A stretch of DNA of 64,000 bases, from NCBI GenBank assembly GCA_905221605.1, contig CAJNDS010000125.1, positions 91,001-155,000 of the forward strand, given 5' to 3'. This DNA is from Symbiodinium natans. Taxonomy: Eukaryota > Sar > Dinophyceae > Suessiales > Symbiodiniaceae. Below, piece after piece: positions 49,101 to 58,639 of this stretch. How positions within the stretch are numbered: the first letter of the stretch is position 1; every line of letters starts with the position of its first letter. Made by a program: the position numbers and the translations under genes. A model generated the notes under the pieces. The model had not been told where the DNA came from. It did not search any database and worked only from the letters and a program-made list of their open reading frames with translations.

Positions 49101-52100
49101 CTGCCGACAGCAGCGCCCCGAAGAGGACGTCGTTGACCCGAAGCTCCTGGTGCCGGGCCGCCTCAAAGGAACCCACGGCCCTCCGCCATCGAAGGCCGAG
49201 CTGTGCCTAGGATGGCCCATAAACCCTCTGAAAAAAAATATTCCTGAGCATGATCCTCGTAAAGACCCCATAACTTACTGTATATGCGGCCCTAGTTCCC
49301 TCATTCCCTGCAAACCAACACAAAGATAAGGGAAAACCGAAAATGTCCCAAGAGCCTCCCTAGGTGCAGCTACGGTGGCGGCGCACAGCGCCACCACGTT
49401 GCACTGCAAGGCGTGCTGCCGGGTCTCCCGCATCAGGTCCCACGCCGAAGCCCATCGGCTGGCCCTGCTCACACAGGTCATGAGAGAACTCCTGAGGATT
49501 ATACCTTGGTAGCCCAGTAACCATTTTCATACTAAGGGCACCTTTTTGGGGTTGGCTATTTTATGAGGGAACCCATAACCAAAAAAAGGGGGTAAAGGGT
49601 GCCACTGGGCTACCAAGATACTCCTTGAGAGGCTGCTTCCTTTGATGCTCTCCTTAGTTGCTGAGTTCATAGGCCCCTAAAAAGTGTACACTTTCGGTTC
49701 TATAGGGGATTAGAGTATCCCAAAAAGTGTAATGTGTACTCACTTAGCTACTAAGTCTCCAGAAGTGCCAGGGTGTCTCGCCACGCATCTGCGGCGACCT
49801 CCGGGCCTTGCGCACAGGCGACCGCGGCAGAACAGCTCGTCACATCGGGCTGCAGACTTGCCAGCGACATGCGCAGCAGGAGGGAGCGTGCTCGAGACCA
49901 GCCCATGGCCTGCCCACTACATAAACTTCTGGGGCCCTTGTGAAGATGACATTTGTTTCAAGATCCCCTTAAAAATAGATCCGACTATTCCCAAAGTTAA
50001 AGTAAACATACTTTCTTTCCTACTAACCAGTTAAGTATATGCCCAAGTCAAAGTAAACATACTTTCTTTTCCTACTAACCGAGTATATGCTATTTTCAAG
50101 AAAAGGGTCCTGAGTGAGGCTCGAAATGGAGGTGTTGTACGCCACGACGCCCGCAACCTGACGTCTGCAGAGCGCATCGAGAGTCGTCAGCGAGTGGCTC
50201 CATAACTTTGCCTGGGCTCTTGCTAGTTAGGGGTTCAGGGTTCAGGGTTCTGGGTTCAGGGTTCAGGGTTCAGGGTTTAGGGTTTAGGGTGTAGGGTTTA
50301 GGGTTTAGGGTTGAAGGATCTCAGATGAAGCTACCAAAAGGGGGGGTACTGTATTTACTTGAATGGTTCTTGTCCGGGATTTCAGGTGGCTAAGTTACCG
50401 AAACATGTGTACCACAGGCTGATGTTTGCTTGTCTGGCCTCCTGCCAAAAAAGGGTTTAGGGTTTAGGGTTTAGGGTTACTTACCATGCTAAATACTTTG
50501 ACCATATTGGGGCAATGTATCTGAGGGCTATCTTAGGGTCCCCAATCTTCGTAAACCCCCAATTGGAGTTCCTGAGCAAGAGCCCTGAACCCTAAACCCT
50601 AAACCCTAAACCCTAAACTCTCTCTTTGAGTTCCTGAACAAGAAAGAGCCCAGGTGCTTTGGAGACTGAGCCGGCCAGTGTGTTCCACGAGTAGGCGTCT
50701 GGAGCTCGCCTGGACTGGTGAGGTTGCGGCCCCCCTCTCCAAAAAGCTACTCCTACCTAAGATCCTGGGTTTAGGGTTTAGGGTTTAGGGTTTAGGGTTT
50801 AGGGCTTAGGGCTTAGGGTCTAAAATCCTCGAAATAAAGGAGAAAACAGACAAGGTCCTCTGATAATCTTACACGAATGTGAACAACAAAGGACAATACA
50901 GAAAAAAATCCCGAAGGGCCCCGCCAAGTCTCTCTGTGGCAATCATGGACAACGCCCTCTGCCAGCGGCCACGGCCTGAGGCGGCGTCCAAGGCGATGTT
51001 GAAAACGATCAAGTCCTTGGTAGCCCCGTAGCAGTATGGGCATTTCCCATAAAAGGGGTACCCCTTTGATACCCCAAACAGCATAGAATCCCCCCAGAAA
51101 TGGGTACCCCTAATGTTCGGAAACCCGCATATCATGATAAGGATACCCCTTTTTCGGTTGGTTACCGCCGAAGGGAACCTTGAACAAAAAAAGGGGACAG
51201 GGTACCACCGGGCTACCAAGAGTCCACCGAACCCAGTCTGGCTTCTTTAGCATCCTGGAGCAACTGCAGGGCGGGTCTCCAGCGGCCTTGCTTGCGGAAT
51301 GAGCTGAGGGCTTCTCTCACAGAGATGCCGGAACCATCCTCCCAACCCAGCTGTCTTGGCATTCACGGCGCACGCATCCCCCCGCCGGCCCGCAGCGCAG
51401 CTGCTTCGGGCAGGGGCCGTACATCTCCAGGAGGGCGGCTGCCTGCGCTCTCCCAAGGCAGCCGTGGATCAAGCCGTCTCCTTCACGTCAGCTCCGCGTC
51501 CCCATACGCTCTCTCAGGACCGGGTTGCCCAGAATACAAAGATAGAAATCGGCCCTACTTTGTTTCAAGGGGTTTGCAAGGGATCTGATACCCCAAAAAG
51601 CGGAATAAGGGCACTGCTGGGAATCCTAGAAGAGCATTCACCAATTGCTCAGGACAAAGCATCGTGGCGATTCAAGGACAGACGTGGCAGCTTGATCCTG
51701 ACTATTACAATCAGGGCACCCTTGTTTGGGGTGCCTACTTTAAAAGTCAACCTTGAACCAAAAAAAATGTCATATCATAAGGGGACCTAATTTTGGGTTG
51801 GTTACTTTAAAAGGGAACCTTGAACCAAAAAAAGGGAGAAAAGGGTACCACAAGGCTACCACAAGGCTACCAAGTCCTCACTGCCGCGTTATCGATTGCG
51901 CGCGTGGGGGCTTGTCTGGCGACAGGGAGCCTCGACTGCCTTCCTGAACCCGAAACCCTAAACCCTAAACCCTAAACCCTAAACCCTAAACCCTAAACCC
52001 TAAACCCTAAACCCTAAACCCTAAACCTAAACCCGAAACCAAGGAAGCAGAGAACGCTGACCTTGGCCAGCATCTGTTGCAACCGCGTTAAGCCATGACG

Positions 52101-52125
52101 TGGAGGGCACGAAAGTTGTGGAGCC
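46106..52125 (-). CDS. Pentatricopeptide-repeat (PPR) protein gene, 18 exons
   Basis: The exons give tandem PPR-like repeats (hallmarks: W-x2-AL-x-LL, then PD-x-x-x-N-x-A). PPR proteins bind RNA and usually act in organelles. Proposed exons, high to low: 52125-52062, 51943-51877, about 51362-51225, 51015-about 50945, 50714-50658, 50211-50110, 49909-49760, 49652-49622, 49504-49368, 49206-49070, 48940-48856, 48544-48432, 48155-48046, 47549-47460, 47138-47089, 46762-46637, 46432-46245, 46157-46106 (TGA). Examples: GRWRPALQLLQDAKEARLGS, RDLKPDVLTLSSTLGACAEV, GASAVNAAIGGCGEAACWQA. Most junctions keep phase. Donors are GT, GC and GA. The N-terminus and exon borders near 51.3-51.5 and 50.95 kb are unresolved; an ATG at 51362 is one candidate start, but exons in PPR style continue upstream. 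No targeting peptide identified. Confidence 0.8.
46433..46636. mobile_element. Introner, TSD GTGGC
   Basis: In sense: AAT|GTGGCTAGGCCC ... GGGCCAACCTAG|GTGGCAATC. The 5-bp word GTGGC occurs at both borders and the CTAGG/CCTAG ends are inverted. Removing one GTGGC copy and the element restores VNVAIEAC. The interior has three diverged copies of a GATCCT-TGAACCC-GTAA unit. Confidence 0.8.
46770..46905 (+). repeat. TTTGGGG/TTTAGGG array
   Basis: About 19 units; part of the intron before PPR exon 46762-46637. Confidence 0.9.
47590..47695 (+). repeat. TTTGGGG array
   Basis: About 14 TTTGGGG units with one TTTATTG interruption. Confidence 0.95.
48156..48431. mobile_element. Introner, CCTAGG/CTTGGGACAT family, with telomere cargo
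   Basis: In sense: CGCCT|GAGCCTAGGCAGTC ... CCATCCTAG|GAGCCACGG. GAGCC is duplicated at the two borders. The ends CTTGGGACAT and CCATCCTAG match the intron at 49207-49367. A TTTAGGG/TTTGGGG array (48180-48385) fills the interior. GA donor, AG acceptor. Confidence 0.85.
49207..49367. mobile_element. Introner, CCTAGG/CTTGGGACAT family
   Basis: In sense: GCT|GCACCTAGGGAGGCTC ... CATCCTAG|GCACAGCTC. GCAC at both borders; GC donor, AG acceptor; phase 0, restoring TVAAQLGLRWRRAV. No telomere repeats inside. Confidence 0.85.
49505..49621. mobile_element. Introner, GGTAGCCC family
   Basis: In sense: AAGGA|GTATCTTGGTAGCC ... GGGCTACCAAG|GTATAATCC. GTAT duplicated at the borders; GT donor from the duplication, AG from the element end. 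About 12-bp inverted ends. Confidence 0.9.
49653..49759. mobile_element. Introner, TTAGTAGC family, TSD GGAGA
   Basis: In sense: CTTCTG|GAGACTTAGTAGC ... GCAACTAAG|GAGAGCATC. GGAGA is present at both borders and the ends are inverted (CTTAGTAGCTAAG and CTTAGTTGCTGAG). Splicing GA...AG restores LALLESIKGSSLSRS exactly. Confidence 0.9.
50212..50657. mobile_element. Introner, CCTGGGCTCTT ends, with telomere cargo
   Basis: In sense: AAA|GCACCTGGGCTCTT ... AAGAGCCCAG|GCAAAG. CAAAG duplicated; GC donor, AG acceptor. Holds a TTCAGGG/TTTAGGG array (50229-50313) and two short telomere-like blocks (50455-50477, 50586-50620). Confidence 0.8.
51016..51224. mobile_element. Introner, GGTAGCCC family, TSD GGACT
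   Basis: In sense: TCGGTG|GACTCTTGGTAGCC ... GGGGCTACCAAG|GACTTGATC. GGACT occurs at both borders; GA donor and AG acceptor restore GSVDLIVFNIALDAA, a clean PPR repeat. Confidence 0.9.
51560..51876. mobile_element. Degenerate GGTAGCCC-family region
   Basis: Ends GGCTACCAAG at 51876. Contains three diverged repeats of GGTTACTTTAAAAGGGAACC-like sequence. The other border is not found. Confidence 0.55.
51955..52030 (-). repeat. CCCTAAA array
   Basis: About 10 units, in the intron between PPR exons 52125-52062 and 51943-51877. Confidence 0.95.
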
Positions 52126-52149
52126 CTTGCGTACAGTTGTTAGTCCAGG

Positions 52150-52590
52150 GTGCAGGGTTTTATCCAACATTTCTGAGTCCTACCGAGAAAGCATGCAGTA
52201 TGTCAGGATGTGCTTAAACGAAAGATGACCAAGATGACCATGACCGTCCCGATTCCGAAACCTATAAGCCCTCATTGGCCAGCCACGGATCTCACCGACC
52301 TAAATGCCTAAACCCTGCAGCCCTAAAGCCTACATCTCCTAAATAATTAGTCGAGCAATACACAAAATAATGCTGGTATACTCAAACAACCTGACACAAA
52401 CACCTGATACCAAGTACCCTCATCACCCCAAACGCATACTCATAATCTACTCTTAGTTATACTCATATGATACTCCAAAGAACCCTTGTGACAGATTAAC
52501 CTTAAGGGAACATCCCAACCCTAAACCCTAAACCCTAAACCCGAACCCTAAACCCTAAACCCTAAACCCTAAACCCTCTACCCGAAGCAA
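52150..52590. other. Unique sequence plus CCCTAAA blocks
   Basis: AT-rich between about 52330 and 52500. Nothing coding seen. May hold the 5' part or promoter side of the PPR gene. Confidence 0.35.
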
Positions 52591-52690
52591 CCTCTTGGTG
52601 CCATGAGTGGCCTTGCCTTGGCGACGGGACCCAGCGGCCGGCTTTCCGTGTCTCCACATCCGGCGCACTTCCTGCGCCTGCGCCTGCGGG
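52590..52690 (-). CDS. Exon, basic, frame ambiguous
   Basis: The minus frame QAQEVRRMWRHGKPAAGSRR is preferred; GAGSAPDVETRKAGRWVPSP is also open. CCCTAAA on the left, TTTAGGG on the right. Confidence 0.5.
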
Positions 52691-52887
52691 CTCGTGCAGT
52701 AGGGTTTAGGGTTTAGGGTTTAGGGTTTAGGGTTTCGGGTTTCGGGTTTCGGGTGTAGGGTTCCGGGTTTTAGGGTTTAGGGTTCAGGGTTTAGGGATTC
52801 AGATTTAGCCTTCAATAGGCCAAAAAGCGCATGGGCTCGGGGCAGTCTAGGGTTTAGGATTTCGCGCAAGGTTTAATCCTTGGGCTA

Positions 52888-53036
52888 GGGGTTTAGGGGT
52901 TTAGGGGTTTAGGGGTTTAGGGGTTTAGGGGTTTAGGGGTTTAGGGGTTTAGGGGTTTAGGGGTTTAGGGGTTTAGGGGTTTAGGGGTTTAGGGGTTTAG
53001 GGGTTTAGGGGTTTAGGGGTTTAGGGGTTTAGGGGG
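52888..53036 (+). repeat. TTTAGGGG octamer array
   Basis: About 18 perfect TTTAGGGG units; a pure octamer block. Confidence 0.97.
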
Positions 53037-53204
53037 TTTTCTGGAGCGTTTGGGGTTTTGGGGATTACAAGGCTTCTGACTTTCTTTGGGCCGAGGGTGC
53101 AAGGAATGAAGGGTGGCACGCGGACGTGTTAAAGGCCCGTTTAAGCCTCAAACCCTGAAAAACCCTAAACCAGCCTACACACCCCTCAACCCCTCTATAG
53201 TACT

Positions 53205-53560
53205 TAGGGTTTATAGGGTTTAAAGGTTTTAAAGGGTTTGAAGGGTTTGAAGGGTTTAAAAGGTTTAAAGGGGTTAAAGGGTTTAAAGGGTTTAAAGGGT
53301 TTAAAGGGTTTTAAGGGTTTAAAGGGTTTAAAGGGTTTGTGGGGTTGAGGTTTGAGGGTTTATAGGGTTTATAGGGTTTAAAGGGTTTTAAGGGTTTAAA
53401 GGGTTTGAAGGGTTTAAAGGGTTTAAAGGGTTTAAAGGGTTTAAAGGGTTTAAAGGGTTTAAAGGGTTTAAAGGGTTTAAAGGGTTTGTGGGGTTGAGGT
53501 TTGAGGGTTTATAGGGGTTATAGGGTTTATAGCGTTTATAGGGTTTATAGGGTTTAAACA
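53205..53560 (+). repeat. TTTAAAGGG nonamer array
   Basis: Compound array of TTTAAAGGG, TTTGAAGGG and TTTATAGGG, with a higher-order duplication: the segment TTTGTGGGGTTGAGGTTTGA appears twice (about 53335 and 53485). Confidence 0.95.
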
Positions 53561-53564
53561 GTCT

Positions 53565-54175
53565 TCGGTAGGGTTTCGGGCAATGACTCCTGTTAGTTTG
53601 CCTCTTGGCTTTAGATTTTGTTTGTTGTCAGGGATGTGGCGAAAGCTCGAGTATTTTACACATTTCTACCTGTTAAGGCGTGTTTTTCATGGAGCCTAGT
53701 TCGTGGGCCCCTCAAAACTTGGCCTATGACTAGGTTTTTACCTAGGTTTTGACCACATGTAATGAGGGCCGGCAACCCAAAAAGTTACTTGAGGCTTGGT
53801 TTGTTGATGTTTTCACTGAACCGCCTTAACCTTCAAGTTTAAAACCCCAAAACCCTTGTCAAACATCCTTGTGCGTCATGTTGTAGAAAGAAGCCAAAAC
53901 GCTGCAAATAGCAGCATTTTCGCCATGGTTAGATGAGCATGATCGAAACCAAGCCCCCGCTCCCCCCCACCCCACCCCCAAGACAAAGGGCGGAAGCGAG
54001 CGTTTTAGCAGGAGTCGCTCGTGGCGCTCCTATTAAAACACAAGGCCTCGGAGCCCTAGACCCCTTACCATCCAGTCTAAAGTCGCCATCCTTCCTTCCC
54101 AGCCCCTGTCTCAGCGCCTTAAACCGACTTAACCCCGTAAAACCCCAAACCCCTAAACCCTAAACCCCATACCCG
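53565..54175. other. Unique region, no clear exon
   Basis: TCGAAACCAAGCCCCCGCTC near 53942 and a later CTCCTATTAAA recur in diverged form near 47838-47960, suggesting a dispersed intron family. Confidence 0.4.
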
Positions 54176-54181
54176 AAAACC

Positions 54182-54262
54182 GCCCGGCAACACCTCCGCT
54201 GCGACTTCGCTCGCGAGGTCGTTGGCTCTCTCAAGCGCCTCGAAGGGGTCTTTCGGTCTCAG
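54182..54262 (-). CDS. Exon, unknown
   Basis: The minus strand reads RPKDPFEALERANDLASEVA, then AEVLPGG. Helical. CCCTAAA on the left, TTTAGGG-like on the right. Confidence 0.7.
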
Positions 54263-55014
54263 GGGCTTCGGGCTTTACAGGTTTCGGGTTCAGGGTTTGA
54301 GGTTTAGGGGTTTAGCGGTTTAGGGGTTTAGTGTTTATGGTGTTTTGGCTGTAAGTCGCAAAGGTGTAAGTTTAGGGTTTAGGGTATGTAGGCTTTATGT
54401 ATTGTTAGGGTTTGTATGGGAATCAGGGGTTTAGGGGTTTCGGCCCTCCGGGTCCAGGGTAGTTCGCAGATTGTTGGGGTGCGCGGGGGTTTGGGGGATG
54501 TAGTGTTTAGGGTTTGGGTTCAGGGGTTCGGGGGCTTTCGGGTCAGGGTTTGAGGGCCTGAGGAGTTTGGGATTTTGGCATGGGACACCTAAACTCTTGA
54601 AATCCCCTGCCCAGCCCAAAACCCACCCTGAAACCTCAACCCTGAACCCGATCTCACCGGCCTCCAAGGTATCACCAGGCATCTGCTGCCAATCGGATTC
54701 CTCAGTCTCCAAAGTTTTTGGGGTTTAGGGCTTAGGGCTTAGGGTTCAGGGTTTGGTGTGTAGGGCTTACCACTGGGGACCTTATTGGGCCTTTTTTGGC
54801 TTGACACTTGACGCTGCTACACTGCGGGAAACTTTGGGAGATAAAAGGGCTTAGGGTTTGTAAGGGCTTGGGGCTAGGACTTGGGGATTGCAGGGCTACA
54901 GGGCTCTAGGGGCTGTAGAGTTTTGGGGTTTATAGGGTGTACAGGGTGACCCTAACCCCTAAACCCTAAACCCTAAACCCCAAACCCAGGGTGTTCAGGG
55001 CTTTGGGGAGTAGC

Positions 55015-55062
55015 CCATTGTCGCCGGAGGCTCATCTTCGTCGACCGTCGTCTTGCGGAGCC
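55015..55062 (-). CDS. Exon, acidic
   Basis: The minus strand reads LRKTTVDEDEPPATMGYS. Confidence 0.6.
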
Positions 55063-55189
55063 TGGGCCAGGAAGGGGTTAGTTAGGGTTTGGGGAGTGTT
55101 TTTAGTTTAGGGTTTAGGGTTTAGGGTTTTTAGTTTAGGGTTTAGGGTTTAGGTCTTAGGGTCTCGGGTTTAGGGCTTAGGGTTAGGGG

Positions 55190-55347
55190 CTTGGGGCTTG
55201 GGGCTTGGGGCTTGGGGCTTGGGGCTTAGGGCTTAGGGCTTAGGGCTTAGGGCTTAGGGCTTAGGGCTTAGGGCTTAGGGCTTAGGGTTTAGGGTTTAGG
55301 GTTGAGGGTTTAGGGTTTAGGGTTTAGGGTTTAGGGTTTAGGGCTAC
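55190..55347 (+). repeat. CTTGGGG, CTTAGGG, TTTAGGG blocks
   Basis: Five CTTGGGG, about nine CTTAGGG, then about eight TTTAGGG: three homogeneous variant blocks in succession. Confidence 0.97.
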
Positions 55348-55564
55348 CGCAAAGAAGGGGAGGTCCGATTTGCCAGCTGAACCCTATGATCCTGAACCCT
55401 AAACCATTCGAAGCCCAAAGCCCTCAGCCTGAAGTCCTAAGTCCTAAGTCCTAAGGCCTAAGTCCTAAGTCCTAAACCCTGAACCCTGAACCCTGAACCC
55501 TAAACCATACACACCCCTAAACCCTCAACCCTAAACCCCAAACCCCAAACCCTAAACTCCCCTT

Positions 55565-55650
55565 TTTGGCGGGACCAAGAGGCCGCTGCAGCTTCCGCAT
55601 GTCCGTCCTCTCGGTCTTGTGGACCTCCTCGTACATCTGACCTCGGAGAG
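55565..55650 (-). CDS. Exon, charged
   Basis: The minus strand reads LRGQMYEEVHKTERTDMRKL, then QRPLGPAKKG. One of the most convincing peptides in the right half. Confidence 0.75.
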
Positions 55651-55685
55651 CTGGGGTTTTCCGGTGCTGGGGTTTAGGGATTCCC

Positions 55686-55820
55686 CCTAAACCCCTAAAC
55701 CCCTAAACCCCTAAAGCCCTAAACCCCTAAACCCCTAAAGCCCTAAACCCCTAAAGCCCTAAACACCTAAACCCCTAAACCCTAAACCCCTAAACCCCTA
55801 AACCCCTAAACCCTAAACCC
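55686..55820 (-). repeat. CCCCTAAA octamer array
   Basis: About 16 units. Confidence 0.95.
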
Positions 55821-56271
55821 GAGACCTAAAATTTACATCCTAAACCCCAAGGCCTAAAAGTCTCGCACATAGCAAAGGCGGCAACTGGAGGTCTTGGGCG
55901 CAGAATGGTGTTTCGGGCGGTGGCTGGCAGTTAGTTGGGCCACGGGGCTCCAGTTTTTTTGGCGGCTCAGGGCATTAAGCGCCGGGTTTCTAGGGTTTCG
56001 GGTGTAGGGCCTCTGGTTTGTAGGGTTTGGTGTGTTTTCTGGGCCCCCGGCCCATAGCCCGCGACAGCATCTGAATCCGCTTTTTCTGCGGGATTTGCAC
56101 AGCCTCTCAGGCACACACTCCAAAAAAACCCTCGGCCCCAAGACACTGCAAAAGGTGTGTCGCAAGCGAGACCTGAGCCCAAAACCCTGAACCCTAAACC
56201 CGAAACCCGAAACCCTAAACCCTAAACCCTAAACCCTAAACCCTAAACCCTAAATCCCAAGCCCTAAAAAG

Positions 56272-56335
56272 GGTCTCAGGGAGTCGTTTGGGATGGTGCG
56301 CCCATGTTCCGAGCCACCTCATGATTTCCCCCACG
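56272..56335 (-). CDS. Exon, unknown
   Basis: After TTCCAG the minus strand reads VVGEIMRWLGTWAHHPKRLP, then ETL. Confidence 0.65.
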
Positions 56336-56384
56336 ACCTGGAACCCCAAAAACTCGAAATCCTCCTAGGGTCGCTTAGTATGGG

Positions 56385-56500
56385 CCCTTAAAAGGGGACC
56401 CCTTATGTAGCCCTTATAAACCCTCTAAAACCCAGGGCCCGTACTTCAAAACCCTTGAGAGGAGGTCAGGGGCCATATTAAGGGCCCATGAAACTACCCT
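56385..56500. mobile_element. Introner-like, AGTATGGGCCCTT family
   Basis: Ends TTAGTATGGGCCCTTAAAAG and GGGGCCATATTAAGGGCCCA are related to the element at 30458-30690. Confidence 0.5.
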
Positions 56501-56900
56501 TAGAAATCCCTGACAACCTCAACCCTAGCATTGCCCCAAATCCCCTAGAACCCGATAAACCCTGTAAACCTATAAGCCATATGAACCCTATAAACCTAAA
56601 AACTTTTAAACCCTGTAAACGCTCTAAACCCCAAAAGACATGGAACCCTAAAGCCCTGGAACCCTAAAGCCCCAGAACCCCCAACCCTAAACCTCTTAAC
56701 CCGGAACCCCAGACCCCAAACCCTAAACCCTAGAACCCCCAACCCTAAACCCCAAACCCGAAACCCCCAAACCCTAAACCCTAAACTCCAAACCCTATCC
56801 CCAAACCTGAAACCCCAATCCCCAAACCCTAAACCCTAAATCTAAATTCGGAATTGTAAGCTTTAACCCCCAAACCTAGGCAGCGCTCTTTTGCAACCTT

Positions 56901-57122
56901 GGAGCTCGGGGGTTCATGGTACTTCTTAACCAATTATAACTGTACTTATAAAGGTACTTACAACCGTATTAGGGCAATTAAGGGGCTTATAAGCGCGCCA
57001 TAAGTACAGATATAGTTGGTAAATAAACACCCTAAACCCTCAACCCTCTTGGGTCACAAGTACAGTTACGATTGGTTCATAAGTACCATATGAACCTCCA
57101 AGTGGAGCTCGGGGGTTCAGAG
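56901..57122. mobile_element. Introner, GGTTCATGGTACTT family, long direct repeat
   Basis: Inverted ends GGTTCATGGTACTT and AAGTACCATATGAACC. The word GGAGCTCGGGGGTTCA occurs at both outer borders (16 bp). A short CCCTAAA/CCCTCAA insert lies inside. Confidence 0.75.
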
Positions 57123-57172
57123 GGCCAAGGCCTCTTTCGGATCGGTGTTGGGGTCGTCAAAGACGAGGCGGG
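57112..57172 (-). CDS. Exon abutting an introner
   Basis: The minus strand reads DPVEARLVFDDPNTDPKEAL and then meets the introner border. The next exon probably starts VAKERCL at about 56900. Confidence 0.7.
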
Positions 57173-57691
57173 CCTCAACCGGATCTAGGGCTTGTGGGGG
57201 GGTTAGGGTTTAGGGTTTAGGGGTTTCAGGTTCTAGGGTCTAGGGCTTTCTTGTTTAAGGGTTTCGGGTTTTGTGTTTTAGGGTTTTAGGGTTTTAGGGT
57301 TTTGGGGTTTAGAGTTGGGGTTTGGGCTTTAGGGTTCTCGGGGCTTGGGGGAATGTCAAGCTTGGGGCGTGGATTGAATTGTTTTCATCAGGGTTGAGAC
57401 CATCAAGATGATCCTCGGGTTCCCCAAGCCCTAAACCCAAAACCCACAGGGAGACCCCCAAGTAGCAGTACACCTACGTACATCTTGGAAAGCTTGAAAG
57501 AGCCCCATGAGATGTAAGGCTACAATAGATTGCAACTACAGGCCCTCCCATACTCCCATTCCCAGCGAGACGGGCGCCTTTTCAGACCCTAGACCCTAGA
57601 CCCTAAACCCTCAAAGCCGCAAACCCTGCTCCCTAAACCCTAAACCCTAAACCCTAAACCCTAAAAAATAAATCCTAAACCCTTACGCACC

Positions 57692-57762
57692 TTTCCTGGT
57701 ACGGCGTCGCACTGAGGGCCGGACCACTACGCAACCCTGTGCCTGTCCAACAGAGCAACTGG
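57692..57762 (-). CDS. Exon with GTGCGTAAG donor
   Basis: The minus strand reads PSCSVGQAQGCVVVRPSVRR, then RTRKG. Ends AAAG|GTGCGTAAG. Confidence 0.6.
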
Positions 57763-58227
57763 GCTTTGAGGGTTTAAGGCTTCGGGTTCAAGATTTTCAA
57801 GGGTATTTTTAGGGTCATGGCGGGCTGGCTTGGGTTGAGGCGAACCCTAGACCGAAACCCGAACCCTCAAAACCCTAAACCCTTCAGTGCCAGGTTTAGG
57901 GCTTGCGGTTTGCGATTTACGGTTTAGGGCTTATACGGCTTGGAATCGATCTGCATTAGCCCTTTAATACTCCGGGGTGTGGGATTGAAGGTGGTCTAAA
58001 AAGGGCCCGCAAAGCCCAAACACTCTGTCCGGTGCAGGGTGCGACTGTCAGACTTCATCAACAGCAAAAGCAAAAGAGTCGTTTGGGTAGGAACCCGAAA
58101 ACCCCAACCCTGAAATGACCCCAGAAGGCTAAGGATGTAAGGCTGCACAGGGTTGCCGTGTCGCGCAGCTAAGCGTCATATGAGAGACATGTCTACACAC
58201 TCAAGCCTGGCAGAGCTAGCGTTTAGG

Positions 58228-58300
58228 TTTTAGGGTTTAGGGTTTAGGGTTTAGGGTTTAGGGTTTAGGGTTTAGGGTTTAGGGTTTAGGGTTTAGGGAT
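58228..58300 (+). repeat. TTTAGGG array
   Basis: About 10 perfect units. Confidence 0.95.
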
Positions 58301-58329
58301 GTTCAGCGTCTAGCTTAGGGTTTAGGGCG

Positions 58330-58475
58330 CAAGGTTCCCTAAGGGGGCTGCCATGGGTGTCATCCTAGTGCAGTGCAAGAGGTCATGCCGATCTTCTCTG
58401 AGCATCGTTCCAAGTGTATCGGGTGGTCTTCGTGGGGGCGTCCTGTGCCTGCGTAGGGGGCTCCGGGCTTGGAGT
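58330..58475 (-). CDS. Exon, frame ambiguous
   Basis: The minus frame GAPYAGTGRPHEDHPIHLER, or PEPPTQAQDAPTKTTRYTWN. Several frames are open. Confidence 0.4.
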
Positions 58476-58639
58476 TGCTCAGACGGTGAAGGTTTAGGGT
58501 TTAGGGTTGAGGGTTGAGGGTTGAGGGTTTAGGGTTTAGGGTTTAGGGTTGAGGGCTGAGGGTTTAGGGTTGGTCTATGGCAGCTCCTGCGCATGACGAC
58601 GCCTGAGCCAAATCAACAAGCTAGAGGAGGCTTTTTTGC

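Noticed and set aside
51360-51362. ATG at 51362 as the certain PPR start codon
   Set aside because: It is in the PPR frame after an upstream stop, but PPR-like exons at 51943-51877 and 52125-52062 join in phase upstream, so the start is probably farther right.
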